Source: Gemmiger sp. (GTDB lineage Bacteria > Bacillota > Clostridia > Oscillospirales > Ruminococcaceae). From it: DNA of 52,273 nt. The notes under the pieces were generated by a model. The model made no database searches and was not told the origin of the DNA. It was given only the letters and a program-made list of their open reading frames with translations. Positions 6,440 to 14,048 of the stretch are shown here, piece after piece. A program made the translations under genes and the position numbers. Where the stretch lies: NCBI GenBank assembly GCA_028710135.1, contig JAQUSS010000005.1:1-52273 (forward strand). Reading direction: 5' to 3'. The first letter of the stretch is position 1; each line of letters starts with the position of its first letter.

Positions 6440-8800
6440 TCAGTCCTCTAATCCTGTGGTGGTATAAGCTATGCACGGCAAGCCTTGAATAAAATCATCA
6501 AGATTCAGCGTACTTGGCGCGTCAGCAATCGTTTTGAATATATCTTGAATATGTACGAAAGTTTTTTCACGAGATGCTTTGATGTGATTCAAAGATATCG
6601 TATCGAGTGTCATCCATAAAAAATAGAAATTTTGGTCGGTTTTATGGCGCGTTCCCAACAAGAGCGGTAGCTGCTGCCCTTTTTCTCCTACGAGGCAGCA
6701 TAGCTTTTCAATGAAGGTTTCGACTGCAGCTATAGAGATTTCAAAATCATTGCCATTGAGCGAGGCTAAATTTTCCAGCATTTTGGTGATACGGTCTTTC
6801 GATGAAACTCTGGCACAAATGTGGCGATCACGCACATATATAGTCAGCAGGTCCTTATAACGCATTTTATTATGTCGGGTTTGATAATTAAGATAGGCCA
6901 ATGCGGTGATTAGTTCTTCGTTGCTCATGCGAGTATCTTGTACACGAAAAATTTTCCCTTCATATTCCGATGCTAAATCTTTGATTTTCTTTGTGATATC
7001 TTGCGCCACATAGGCATTCCACATTTCAAAAGAGTTCGGCTTGATTGGGAATGGTTTGGTGTTAAGACGAAGAAACAAATCAATGCTGTTGAAATTTGGA
7101 TTTTGCATTGCATCGATTTCCACCACATCAAGCGAAAAATCCAAGATATTGTCTATGTATTTGGGGTACCTTTCCTGTACTTTGTCGACGTTTAAGCCGT
7201 TCAGTTCTTTCAGGATTATCAACCCGCTAAGTTTGAACTTGTGTTTTTTAGACGTTTGCTCTATCCCGTTTTCGTCTTTATACGTTTTCCCCAAAAAGCC
7301 TATCAATGTAAGGATACGCTGCTGCCCATCAATAACTTCTTTTATTTTATCTTCTCGCTTATAAATATAGATGGGGGGAATTTTTATCCCAAGCATAATG
7401 CTTTCGAGCAAGTAAGAAGATTTTTGTATGTTCTTCGTTTCGGATCGCTGGTAAGATGGGCGTACAAGAAATTTTGATTGCTTCATTTCTGCAAGAATAT
7501 CGTAAATTGTCGTAGAGGTTGGATCGGGCTTTATCAACCTTAATTGGCTTAATTGCTCACAGGGAGAGGATTCTCCCATGATTTTAGAAAAACGTGAAGC
7601 ATTTTTGATTTTGCCTGCAAAATCCACCGCATATTTTTGTGTAAAATAGTTTGCTGCAAAGCGATATCGATCCAAAGTTGCATTTCTATAATGACTTCCC
7701 GTGGATTCGAAAATAGATTCTGGTGTTTTGCTGTCGTTTATAATTCCCTCCCATAGCCGTACATCATGCTGTGAGTTGATTAAGTCTTCGGCAATTTGAG
7801 AGGCATCACTGAATGTAATGGCTTTTCCTTGCTCCAATGCTATAAAAATTCCCCAACAGAGGCTTTCGTACAATAGTGTATTGTTATAGATGTATTTTGA
7901 GCTGATTTTGGATTTTACTTCTGCAAGGATATCAACCACGGTCAAAAAGCGAGCAACCTCGTTAGCTGCTGATTTTTTAGTGATTTCGGCCGAATAAAAA
8001 CTGCGAATGATATCATACCGATGCGAAGATTTTGCATAACTATATATGGGGATTTCCGGCATCGTAAGGAGAGTGCGAGCACGATCCAATAGAATATTGA
8101 TTTTATCCCGAGGGGCGAGCATTGTTTTGTTTTTAGACAAGAATAAATCTTCAGCCTTTCCCAATCTCACACTGTCTTTGCCAAAAGTTTCTTTTAAGGT
8201 GGTTGTGATAGCATCCGCAATGTATTCTGCACGAGCATTCTCTTCCCTTTTCAGCGGTGTGATACCAGAATTATAGCGTTTAAAAATCTCTTTTTTTATT
8301 TTGTCTGCTTTTTCTACCGTTAAAGAGGGTTCGTTGGGAACACGGCACTGAAGTATACGCAGCTTTGTGCTAGTGAAACAATCTCTTGTGTTAGAATCAA
8401 GGTCGACATATCTTTTACCGGCAAAAGAAAACAGACGATGTAACCCTGACTCTTGTAAGGGGAGATCGTTATGTAAAAAGTTAAGCAATGTTTCGTAGCG
8501 TTGCCGCCCGTCAATTACCTCGTTCTTTTCGTTCAGAACAGCTTCACCGTCGAATAAAACCAGGGGTGGTATTTCTGTGCCCAATAAAATACTCTCAATA
8601 AAATAAGTTGCCTTTTCTTTATCCCACACATAGTTCCTTTGAAAATACGGTTTATAATTGATTCTTGAAGAAAAACGTTCATTTAAAAAAATGGATTGCA
8701 CCGTACGCAATGTGTTTTCTATCCTTAAAGTGGATTTAAAAATATCTCGAATATCGCTGTAATCAAGATTCCAAGAGGAGATGTCCTTTGTATTAGCCAT
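6440..8800 (-). CDS. Tandem DUF262 (ParB-like) protein, two complete DGxxR domains, no HNH domain
   Basis: This 786-aa protein contains two DUF262 modules. The first (about 45-330) has the entry motif YFQRNYVW, the helix IESILLGTEIPPLVLF and VIDGRQR (Asp97). The second (about 435-690) repeats the plan with SYQRSE, LESIMLGIKIPPIYIY and VIDGQQR (Asp491). In GmrSD- and SspE-type defence proteins this fold binds or hydrolyses nucleotides and is joined to a DUF1524 HNH nuclease; no HNH-like His/Asn motif is visible here, and the last 100 residues match nothing I know. The ATG at 8800 was preferred to the GTG at 8809 because AGGTG sits six bases before it. It overlaps the upstream gene's stop by 8 bases, so the two products are coupled and probably act together. 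Base composition is clearly more AT-rich than the flanks, pointing to transfer. Family is confident; function is inferred. Confidence 0.85.
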   Translation of the reverse strand: MANTKDISSWNLDYSDIRDIFKSTLRIENTLRTVQSIFLNERFSSRINYKPYFQRNYVWDKEKATYFIESILLGTEIPPLVLFDGEAVLNEKNEVIDGRQRYETLLNFLHNDLPLQESGLHRLFSFAGKRYVDLDSNTRDCFTSTKLRILQCRVPNEPSLTVEKADKIKKEIFKRYNSGITPLKREENARAEYIADAITTTLKETFGKDSVRLGKAEDLFLSKNKTMLAPRDKINILLDRARTLLTMPEIPIYSYAKSSHRYDIIRSFYSAEITKKSAANEVARFLTVVDILAEVKSKISSKYIYNNTLLYESLCWGIFIALEQGKAITFSDASQIAEDLINSQHDVRLWEGIINDSKTPESIFESTGSHYRNATLDRYRFAANYFTQKYAVDFAGKIKNASRFSKIMGESSPCEQLSQLRLIKPDPTSTTIYDILAEMKQSKFLVRPSYQRSETKNIQKSSYLLESIMLGIKIPPIYIYKREDKIKEVIDGQQRILTLIGFLGKTYKDENGIEQTSKKHKFKLSGLIILKELNGLNVDKVQERYPKYIDNILDFSLDVVEIDAMQNPNFNSIDLFLRLNTKPFPIKPNSFEMWNAYVAQDITKKIKDLASEYEGKIFRVQDTRMSNEELITALAYLNYQTRHNKMRYKDLLTIYVRDRHICARVSSKDRITKMLENLASLNGNDFEISIAAVETFIEKLCCLVGEKGQQLPLLLGTRHKTDQNFYFLWMTLDTISLNHIKASREKTFVHIQDIFKTIADAPSTLNLDDFIQGLPCIAYTTTGLED

Positions 8801-10340
8801 TGTTTTCACCTATCTGCATTCGTTGCATTCTCTCTTTCGAGTTAAATCCGGGTTCGTACTTGGAAACAACAGAACCCTGAAAGAAAAACTCGTTATTATA
8901 ATTTATCCGTTGCTTGACCAATGCGTCTAAGGCAAACCGAAATACATATTGCCAACTTTTGTTTTTCATTGCATTCGTTATTTGATCTATCGTTGGGAGC
9001 CATTCATAAAGGTACCTACATTCGTCTAAGGCTACCATGTCCGTATACATTTCGGTTTGTTTCGCGCAATATTGGTAAGCCTTACCCATTTGCGTATTGC
9101 TGTGCAAGGGGTAGGTGAGTTGATTGATTACGACATCGAAAAAGAGCGACGGGGTTGCTTTGTCCAAAAAGCGATAAAGATTCTCTTCGGAGTCGAAAAA
9201 CTCTCGGCTTACTTGTATTTCTGCGCGAGTTCCCATTTTTCCGGTTTTAACAAGAGTAAAAAGTTTGGCCCCTTTTACCAATTGCTTCCAATCTCCATCA
9301 AGCCCTACAATATCAGCACAGAGTGTTTTTAGGTTGCGGCCTGCTCCGGACATTCTGGACTCATCCCGCAAAAGCCAATCCAAAGTGAGAATCCATCTAC
9401 AAACGGAGTTGTTTGTGATTTGATTAATATCCGACAACTCCGTTTTCGAATCATAGGAGAAGAGTTCTTCTTGGGTGAATAAATTGGAATACTGCGCTAA
9501 CTCCCCAAAGCGCCGTAGAGGTATGATGACCGCTGCTAAATCCGATAAAATGTGTGTAATAAATTCTCCGTAAAACGCGTTGAATTCCGTATGAACATTT
9601 TCGTACATTTTTTGGAAAGCGGTTGTATTTAACCGTCCATTTTCTTCAAAAAGTTGAATGTTAGGTGTTTTCTTGAAAAGCATATATAAAGCAATTATGC
9701 GTGATAAATCGTCAATATCATCTTCACTATTAGGGCTAGGCTTCGCAAAGTTTGTAATTAGTATCCCGGGTGAGTTAATCCGTTGGTAATATAGTAAAGT
9801 TGCCACGCTGCGTAGCGCGTGCTGGGAAGAGCTTATGGTTCCACAAGCATCGATATATACAACGTCAAACTTCTTTGGTGAATGCTTGAAAAACTGCTCC
9901 ACAGACATTTTTATGATTTTTGGCTGAGAAAATGTGGACGTATTATAGGCGCAAATAGCTTGCGAATAAGTAGCTTGATTGTTTTCAAAGGCCCAAATGT
10001 TTTGCGGCAACACACCCAAAGAAATCAATTCGTTAAAATCATTCTGCGGTTGCGGGCCGGATAAGTAGCAAATGCTTAAATCGGATGGCCTTTTGTTTCC
10101 GACGATTGCATCGTGCAATGATTCCCAGTTCGTAATATACGCGGGTTCAATTAAATCTGCTTGGCAGCGCATAGGCTCGTCTTTATCATACTGATGGAAA
10201 AAATCTAAAACCTGCCGCACATAAGGCCGAGGTATACAGCAGATATGTTCTCTCTCCATCGTTAAAGCAGCCACGGCTTGGGACAAAATAAGATGACGCG
10301 CCTTATTTTTTGTTTCTTGCTGGTAATCGTAGATTGGCAT
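8793..10340 (-). CDS. Uncharacterised protein with methyltransferase-like Rossmann core, partner of DUF262 protein
   Basis: I do not recognise the family of this 515-aa protein. Residues about 85-200 read like a class I methyltransferase fold: strand and loop DLSICYLSGPQPQND (87-101), a second strand ending in an acidic residue (NIWAFENN, Glu119) where a ribose-binding acid is expected, and FDVVYIDACGT (158-168) in the place of the motif IV strand. The Gly-rich motif I (GxGxG) is degenerate (SGPQPQ), so activity is uncertain; it could be a non-catalytic nucleotide-binding domain. The remaining 300 residues are helix-rich and unmatched. There is no signal peptide or membrane helix. The ATG follows GGGGGAG by about five bases. 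It overlaps the tandem DUF262 gene and shares its low GC, so the two are one transferred unit. Confidence 0.7.
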   Translation of the reverse strand: MPIYDYQQETKNKARHLILSQAVAALTMEREHICCIPRPYVRQVLDFFHQYDKDEPMRCQADLIEPAYITNWESLHDAIVGNKRPSDLSICYLSGPQPQNDFNELISLGVLPQNIWAFENNQATYSQAICAYNTSTFSQPKIIKMSVEQFFKHSPKKFDVVYIDACGTISSSQHALRSVATLLYYQRINSPGILITNFAKPSPNSEDDIDDLSRIIALYMLFKKTPNIQLFEENGRLNTTAFQKMYENVHTEFNAFYGEFITHILSDLAAVIIPLRRFGELAQYSNLFTQEELFSYDSKTELSDINQITNNSVCRWILTLDWLLRDESRMSGAGRNLKTLCADIVGLDGDWKQLVKGAKLFTLVKTGKMGTRAEIQVSREFFDSEENLYRFLDKATPSLFFDVVINQLTYPLHSNTQMGKAYQYCAKQTEMYTDMVALDECRYLYEWLPTIDQITNAMKNKSWQYVFRFALDALVKQRINYNNEFFFQGSVVSKYEPGFNSKERMQRMQIGENNG

Positions 10341-10358
10341 AGCACTCCCCCCTAATAT

Positions 10359-10544
10359 TTAAGATGAATTGTTGTAGGTTGCACCAGAAGTTTGGCGGCT
10401 GTTACACGAGATCGCGATACAGTTGGCAATGGATTGAAACCAAGGAGAACGAGAGTGGGGGCAGGAATCAGTATCTTCTGGACAGATAAGAAAATGAAGA
10501 TATAGAACAACGCCGGATACAGCGGAAATTGCTGCTACATTCAA
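10359..10544 (-). CDS. Possible 61-aa leader or small third component of the DUF262 operon
   Basis: A 61-codon ORF begins 12 bases after the inferred transcription start and has AAAGGA nine bases before its ATG. It ends 18 bases before the methyltransferase-like gene. The N-terminal half is hydrophobic (AAISAVSGVVLYLHFLIC) and could be a membrane helix; the rest has four Cys and many Ser and Asn. Position, spacing and Shine-Dalgarno support translation, but the composition is not strongly protein-like and I know no homologue. It could instead be a leader peptide, or chance coding in a structured 5' untranslated region. Confidence 0.4.
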   Translation of the reverse strand: MNVAAISAVSGVVLYLHFLICPEDTDSCPHSRSPWFQSIANCIAISCNSRQTSGATYNNSS

Positions 10545-10562
10545 GCAGTTCCTTTTATTGAT

Positions 10563-10591
10563 ATTTTATCTTTATCAATGATGAAAATCAA
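10563..10591 (-). promoter_or_regulatory. Promoter of the DUF262 island operon
   Basis: On the - strand TTGATT (10591-10586) and TAAAAT (10568-10563) are separated by exactly 17 bases, a good sigma-A type promoter. It would start transcription near 10556, just before the 61-codon ORF. Confidence 0.65.
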
Positions 10592-10811
10592 GTGCTCTTA
10601 CGTATCTATTTCATTAATCCGGCGCATAGTGCAGGGTGGCTTATCGGCGTTTAGGCCATCGCTGTTCTGCCGGTATAAGAAAACTTCATCGCCAATGCAT
10701 CTTGAACCGTTCTATTCTTGTAGAACATTTGTACATCGCCAAGGGGAAAAGCATTTGCCGGCCTACCGCCGAGGGGCTAAAGCGGCCAAGCGGGCAGGCT
10801 GATATTACATT
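10592..10811. other. Intergenic boundary of AT-rich island, no supported gene
   Basis: The + ORF at 10578-10802 has no ribosome binding site and odd composition, and I do not support it. Composition shifts from AT-rich to GC-rich between about 10600 and 10800, so the right edge of the island lies here. Confidence 0.4.
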
Positions 10812-10967
10812 TTGAACCCGGTGAGCTGCGTGAAACACGGCTGGCAGCCCGCGCCGCGCAACCGCCCCATCCGCGTCTACCGCAGCATCGATAGCCGCCT
10901 GATTTTGGAGGACCTTTACGCCAAGCTGGCCCTGTTTGCCGCGCAGGAAAATGGCCGGGGGGAATAA
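10812..10967 (+). pseudogene. 3' fragment of a GC-rich gene at the island edge
   Basis: The frame ending at TAA 10965-10967 reads NPVSCVKHGWQPAPRN, then RPIRVYRSIDSRLILEDLYAKLALFAAQENGRGE. Its codon use fits the host and its end looks like a real protein C-terminus. The frame is cut off by a TGA 12 bases upstream of 10812, and there is no ribosome binding site or longer open frame. It is best explained as the surviving 3' end of a chromosomal gene lost when the AT-rich island arrived. I do not recognise the family. A functional 50-codon ORF starting at TTG or GTG is less likely. Confidence 0.45.
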
Positions 10968-11043
10968 GGCTGAGGGGATAAGCTTGAGGGAATAAGCCCT
11001 TGAAAATGCCGAGCAACAAAATGAAAGCTGCCCTAAAAAGCAA

Positions 11044-11079
11044 AAAAACCGCGCTGAAGTTTGATTCAGCGCGGTTTTT
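11044..11079 (-). terminator. Bidirectional terminator downstream of MATE gene
   Basis: AAAAACCGCGCTGAA, six-base loop and TTCAGCGCGGTTTTT form a perfect 15-bp stem with A- and T-runs on either side. It lies 31 bases past the MATE stop and can also stop transcription arriving from the left. Confidence 0.92.
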
Positions 11080-11110
11080 GTTTGGAAATAAACAATTTGC
11101 ATCCCAAACC

Positions 11111-12456
11111 CTATGGGTGTGGGCTTGCCGTGCGGGGTGGGGCAGCCTGGATGTGGCGATAGGCAAATTGGAAAAACGCGCCCAAGGCCAAAATGGTAAC
11201 CAGCCACCCCACCGGGTAGCAAAGGTACAAAACCTCAATGCGTGGGTACCACTTGAAAATGGTGAAAATCCAAAGCAGGCGGATGGCGCAGCTACCCGTA
11301 AGGCAAATGAGCATGGGGGCAAAAGAATACCCAATGCCCCGCAAAGCACCCACCAAAACATCCATGATGCCGCACAAAAAATAGGTGTGGCAGATAATCA
11401 CCATCCGCTGCTGCCCCGCGGCGACGACGGCAGGGTCGGGCGAATAAATGCCAAGCAAGGGGCCGGAGAACGACCAAACCAGCGTGCTGAGAAGGATGCC
11501 GGTGGCGCATACCCCGCCAATGCCAATCCATACCAGCCGCGCGATGTTGCGGTAGTTGCGGGCACCATAGTTGTGGCTGGTAAAGGTGACGCAGGCCTGG
11601 CAAAAAGCATTCATGGCAACATAGATGAACCCCTCAATGTTGCCTGCGGCACCGTTGCCCGCCACAATAATGCTGCCAAAACCGTTCAGCGCCGTTTGGA
11701 TCACCACGTTGGAAAACCCAAGGATGGTGGATTGTATCCCGGCGGGAAGGCCAATGCGCAAAATTAAAACAAATTGTTCCTTATAAAATTTTAACCGCCG
11801 TAGGGATAGGTGCAGCGGGCCCTTCTCTTTGTAGAGCAGCGTTAACGATAAAATGCAGGCCACAAACTGGCTGATTACGGTGGCAAGGGCCACGCCGGCC
11901 ACGCTCATCTGAAAACAGATGACAAACAGCAGGTTCAGCGCTACGTTCAGTGCCCCCGAAATGGTAAGGCAATACAGCGGGCGCTTGGTATCCCCCGCAG
12001 CGCGGAGCAGCGCCGAGCTAAAATTGTACAGCATGGAGGCCGGGGTACCCAAAAAATAGATGCGCAGATACAGGGTGGATAGGCCAATAATATCCGGGGG
12101 CGCGGCCATGGCCTGCAACATTGGTTTTGCGGCCAATTGGCCAAGCCCTGCCAGGCAGCCGCCAAAAAGAATGCTGAGGACGATGGAGGTGGAGGCGGTT
12201 TGGCTTACGGCGGCATCCTCTTTAGCGCCCAACTGGCGGGCCGCCAACACGTTGGTGCCCACAGAAAACCCAATGAATAAATTGGTGATCAGGCCAATTA
12301 AGCTGCCCGTCAGGCTTACGGCGGCCAGGGCTTGGCTACCGGCAAAGCGCCCCATGACCACCACATCCGCAGCATTAAACAGCAGCTGTAGAACACTGGA
12401 TATCGCCAAAGGAACCGCAAACAAAATCATTTTGCGCAAAAATGGCCCCTGCGTCA
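11111..12456 (-). CDS. MATE-family multidrug/metabolite exporter
   Basis: This roughly 448-aa protein has about twelve hydrophobic helices in two similar halves, as in NorM/DinF-type MATE carriers. Typical features are the N-terminal PLAISSVLQLLFNAADVVVMG, the loop GTNVLAARQLGA, and in the second half PAGIQSTILGFSNVVIQTALN with a matching SHNYGARN loop. These transporters export drugs or metabolites in exchange for Na+ or H+. The ATG at 12456 was chosen because it is followed at once by the family's usual start (MTQGPFLRKMILF); the track start at 12523 lies inside a stable hairpin. A TTG nearer a GAGG motif (about 12474) is also possible. It may be the last gene of the LacI-esterase-fucosidase operon, but a 143-base gap with a hairpin separates it, so independent expression is possible. 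The substrate cannot be told. Confidence 0.9.
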
Positions 12457-12505
12457 TCTCGTGTGTTGTGGTTAACAAAATCCGATACCTCAATATGAAT
12501 AGAAT

Positions 12506-12550
12506 GCAGCCCGCACACGGCACAGGCGGGCCTGCCGAGAAACGGGCTGC
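12506..12550 (-). other. Stem-loop between fucosidase and MATE genes
   Basis: GCAGCCCG and CGGGCTGC pair eight for eight, with an inner CAGG/CCTG stem. No clear U-tract follows on the - strand, so it could be an attenuator, a processing site or a weak terminator separating the MATE gene from the sugar operon. Confidence 0.4.
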
Positions 12551-12599
12551 GTGGCGATAACCCCAAATGCCGCCTACTTACCGGGGGCAAGGCGCGCCC

Positions 12600-14030
12600 T
12601 TAAGCCCCAAAGCGCAGCTTTAACACGTAGGCGGGCTGGCTGCACGGATGGGCGGGTGGGTCAATGCACAGGGCGGTATCGGTTTGGGTAAAGGTGAGCG
12701 GGGCATCCTGCCCGATGAGCTGAACCGATGCCACCGGGCGGGGCTCGGCACCCCGCCGCAGGGTTTGCACCGCCCACTGGCCACTGCGGGGCAAGCCCAT
12801 GGCAATGCAGTACAGCACATCGCCCTTTACGGTAAAGCGGAAGTCTTTATCCGACAATAGGCCGCTGTGTACATCGGCGGCATCGCCGGTGTGCAGCTGT
12901 TTTTCCAGCTTTTCCACATCGTAGTTGGCATCCTCCACAATCGAGGGGCCTTCCCCCGCAATGCGGTAGGGGTGGGTGTCGTAAATGGCCTCCCCATTTT
13001 GGGCAAGCCAGCGGCCAACTTCCTCCAGAGAGCGCACGGCATCCGGGTGGAAGGAGCCATCCGCATAGGGGCCAACATTCAACAGCAGGTTGCCGTTTTT
13101 GGCAACGATATCGCAAAGTTGGTGGATGATGCGGGCACCCGATTTGTATTTGGGTTGCTGCACCATGCACCAGGTAATGTTATCCTCCAGCCGGTCGTCC
13201 GACTGCCAGGTGTAGGGCTTTGGGGCGGAAAACCGGCCACATTCCAAATCGAAAACGCCGATGGAACGCGGGAAATCCTCCTGCTTATAGGTGATGATGC
13301 CGTTTTGGCAGTGGTTGTAGTAGTGCTGGGCCGTGGCAAAACGGTCAGCCTCCCGGATGATGCAGGTTCGGCTATCAAAATAGAGGGCATCGGGGTGGTA
13401 TTTTTCTACCACCTCCTCCACCTTTTTGCGCCAGGTGCGGCAAAATGCCTCGTCCGGCATACGGTAGGGCAGGTAGCGGTTGGTTTCCAGCGGCAGGGCA
13501 GGGCCATAGTATTTTTCGTTCTCGGGCAGGTAAACGTCGGCCTCGCCATCGGTGGACATAAACCAGCCCCAAAGCCACTGGTGATGGAAGGTGGATAGCA
13601 CCTTTAGCCCCCGGGCACGGAACGCGGCGGCACACTCGCCGGTAACATCCCGGTGGGGGCCATAATTTACACAGTTGATGGGGTTGACCTTGCTATCCCA
13701 CATGGAAAAATTATCAGAATGCTCGGTGACTGGGCCGGCGTACCGTGCGCCGGCCCGGGCGGCCAAATCGGCCCATTCCTCAGGGTCAAAGCGGGCACCC
13801 GTCATGCCGGGGTAAAAATCTTTATAGCCAAAATCATGCAGGTTGCCATAGGTTTCTTGGTGGTGGCGGCTTTGCGCCAGGCTGGTGTTGTACATATTGC
13901 GGGAATACCATTCGTTTTGAAAGGCGGGAACACTGTAGGGGCCCCAGTGGAAAAACAAACCGAATTTGGCACCTGAAAACCATGCCGGGGTGGCTTTTTC
14001 CAGGCTGGCCCAGTTGATTTTTGCATCCAT
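12600..14030 (-). CDS. GH29 alpha-L-fucosidase
   Basis: This 476-aa cytoplasmic protein (no signal peptide) matches GH29 from its first residues: WFSGAKFGLFFHWGPYSVP, then NEWYSRNMY, and EHSDNFSMWDS in the place of the usual KHHDGFxLWDS. The catalytic nucleophile is inferred to be Asp219 in PDALYFDS, the family's hxWFD site; GNLLLNVGP is also typical. It should release terminal L-fucose from glycans by a retaining mechanism. The domain ends near 400 and a short C-terminal beta domain follows. GAGGAAG lies nine bases before the ATG. The esterase gene ends 18 bases upstream, so both are read together under the LacI-type regulator. Fucose occurs on rhamnogalacturonan and xyloglucan side chains as well as host glycans, so the natural substrate is open; the neighbouring pectin genes favour the plant origin. 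Confidence 0.9.
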   Translation of the reverse strand: MDAKINWASLEKATPAWFSGAKFGLFFHWGPYSVPAFQNEWYSRNMYNTSLAQSRHHQETYGNLHDFGYKDFYPGMTGARFDPEEWADLAARAGARYAGPVTEHSDNFSMWDSKVNPINCVNYGPHRDVTGECAAAFRARGLKVLSTFHHQWLWGWFMSTDGEADVYLPENEKYYGPALPLETNRYLPYRMPDEAFCRTWRKKVEEVVEKYHPDALYFDSRTCIIREADRFATAQHYYNHCQNGIITYKQEDFPRSIGVFDLECGRFSAPKPYTWQSDDRLEDNITWCMVQQPKYKSGARIIHQLCDIVAKNGNLLLNVGPYADGSFHPDAVRSLEEVGRWLAQNGEAIYDTHPYRIAGEGPSIVEDANYDVEKLEKQLHTGDAADVHSGLLSDKDFRFTVKGDVLYCIAMGLPRSGQWAVQTLRRGAEPRPVASVQLIGQDAPLTFTQTDTALCIDPPAHPCSQPAYVLKLRFGA

Positions 14031-14048
14031 GATGTACTTCCTCTCGTT

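Noticed and set aside
6440-8800. HNH/DUF1524 nuclease domain at the end of the DUF262 protein
   Set aside because: The C-terminal region was read for His-x-x-Pro and Asn/His pairs of DUF1524 and none was found.
6252-10640. Direct repeats CAGGGTGGC (6252-6260, 10632-10640) and GCGCATA (6372-6378, 10622-10628) around the island
   Set aside because: Nine and seven bases are short enough to occur by chance, the two pairs are not in a consistent att-like arrangement and no integrase is present; noted only as possible junction clues.
6440-10967. Transposase or integrase that could have carried the AT-rich island
   Set aside because: No DDE, serine or tyrosine recombinase motif was found in any frame of the track within the island or at its edges.
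10686-11222. 178-aa - strand ORF spanning the pseudogene and terminator
   Set aside because: It reads through a strong 15-bp terminator stem and has no domain; the + fragment has better coding character.
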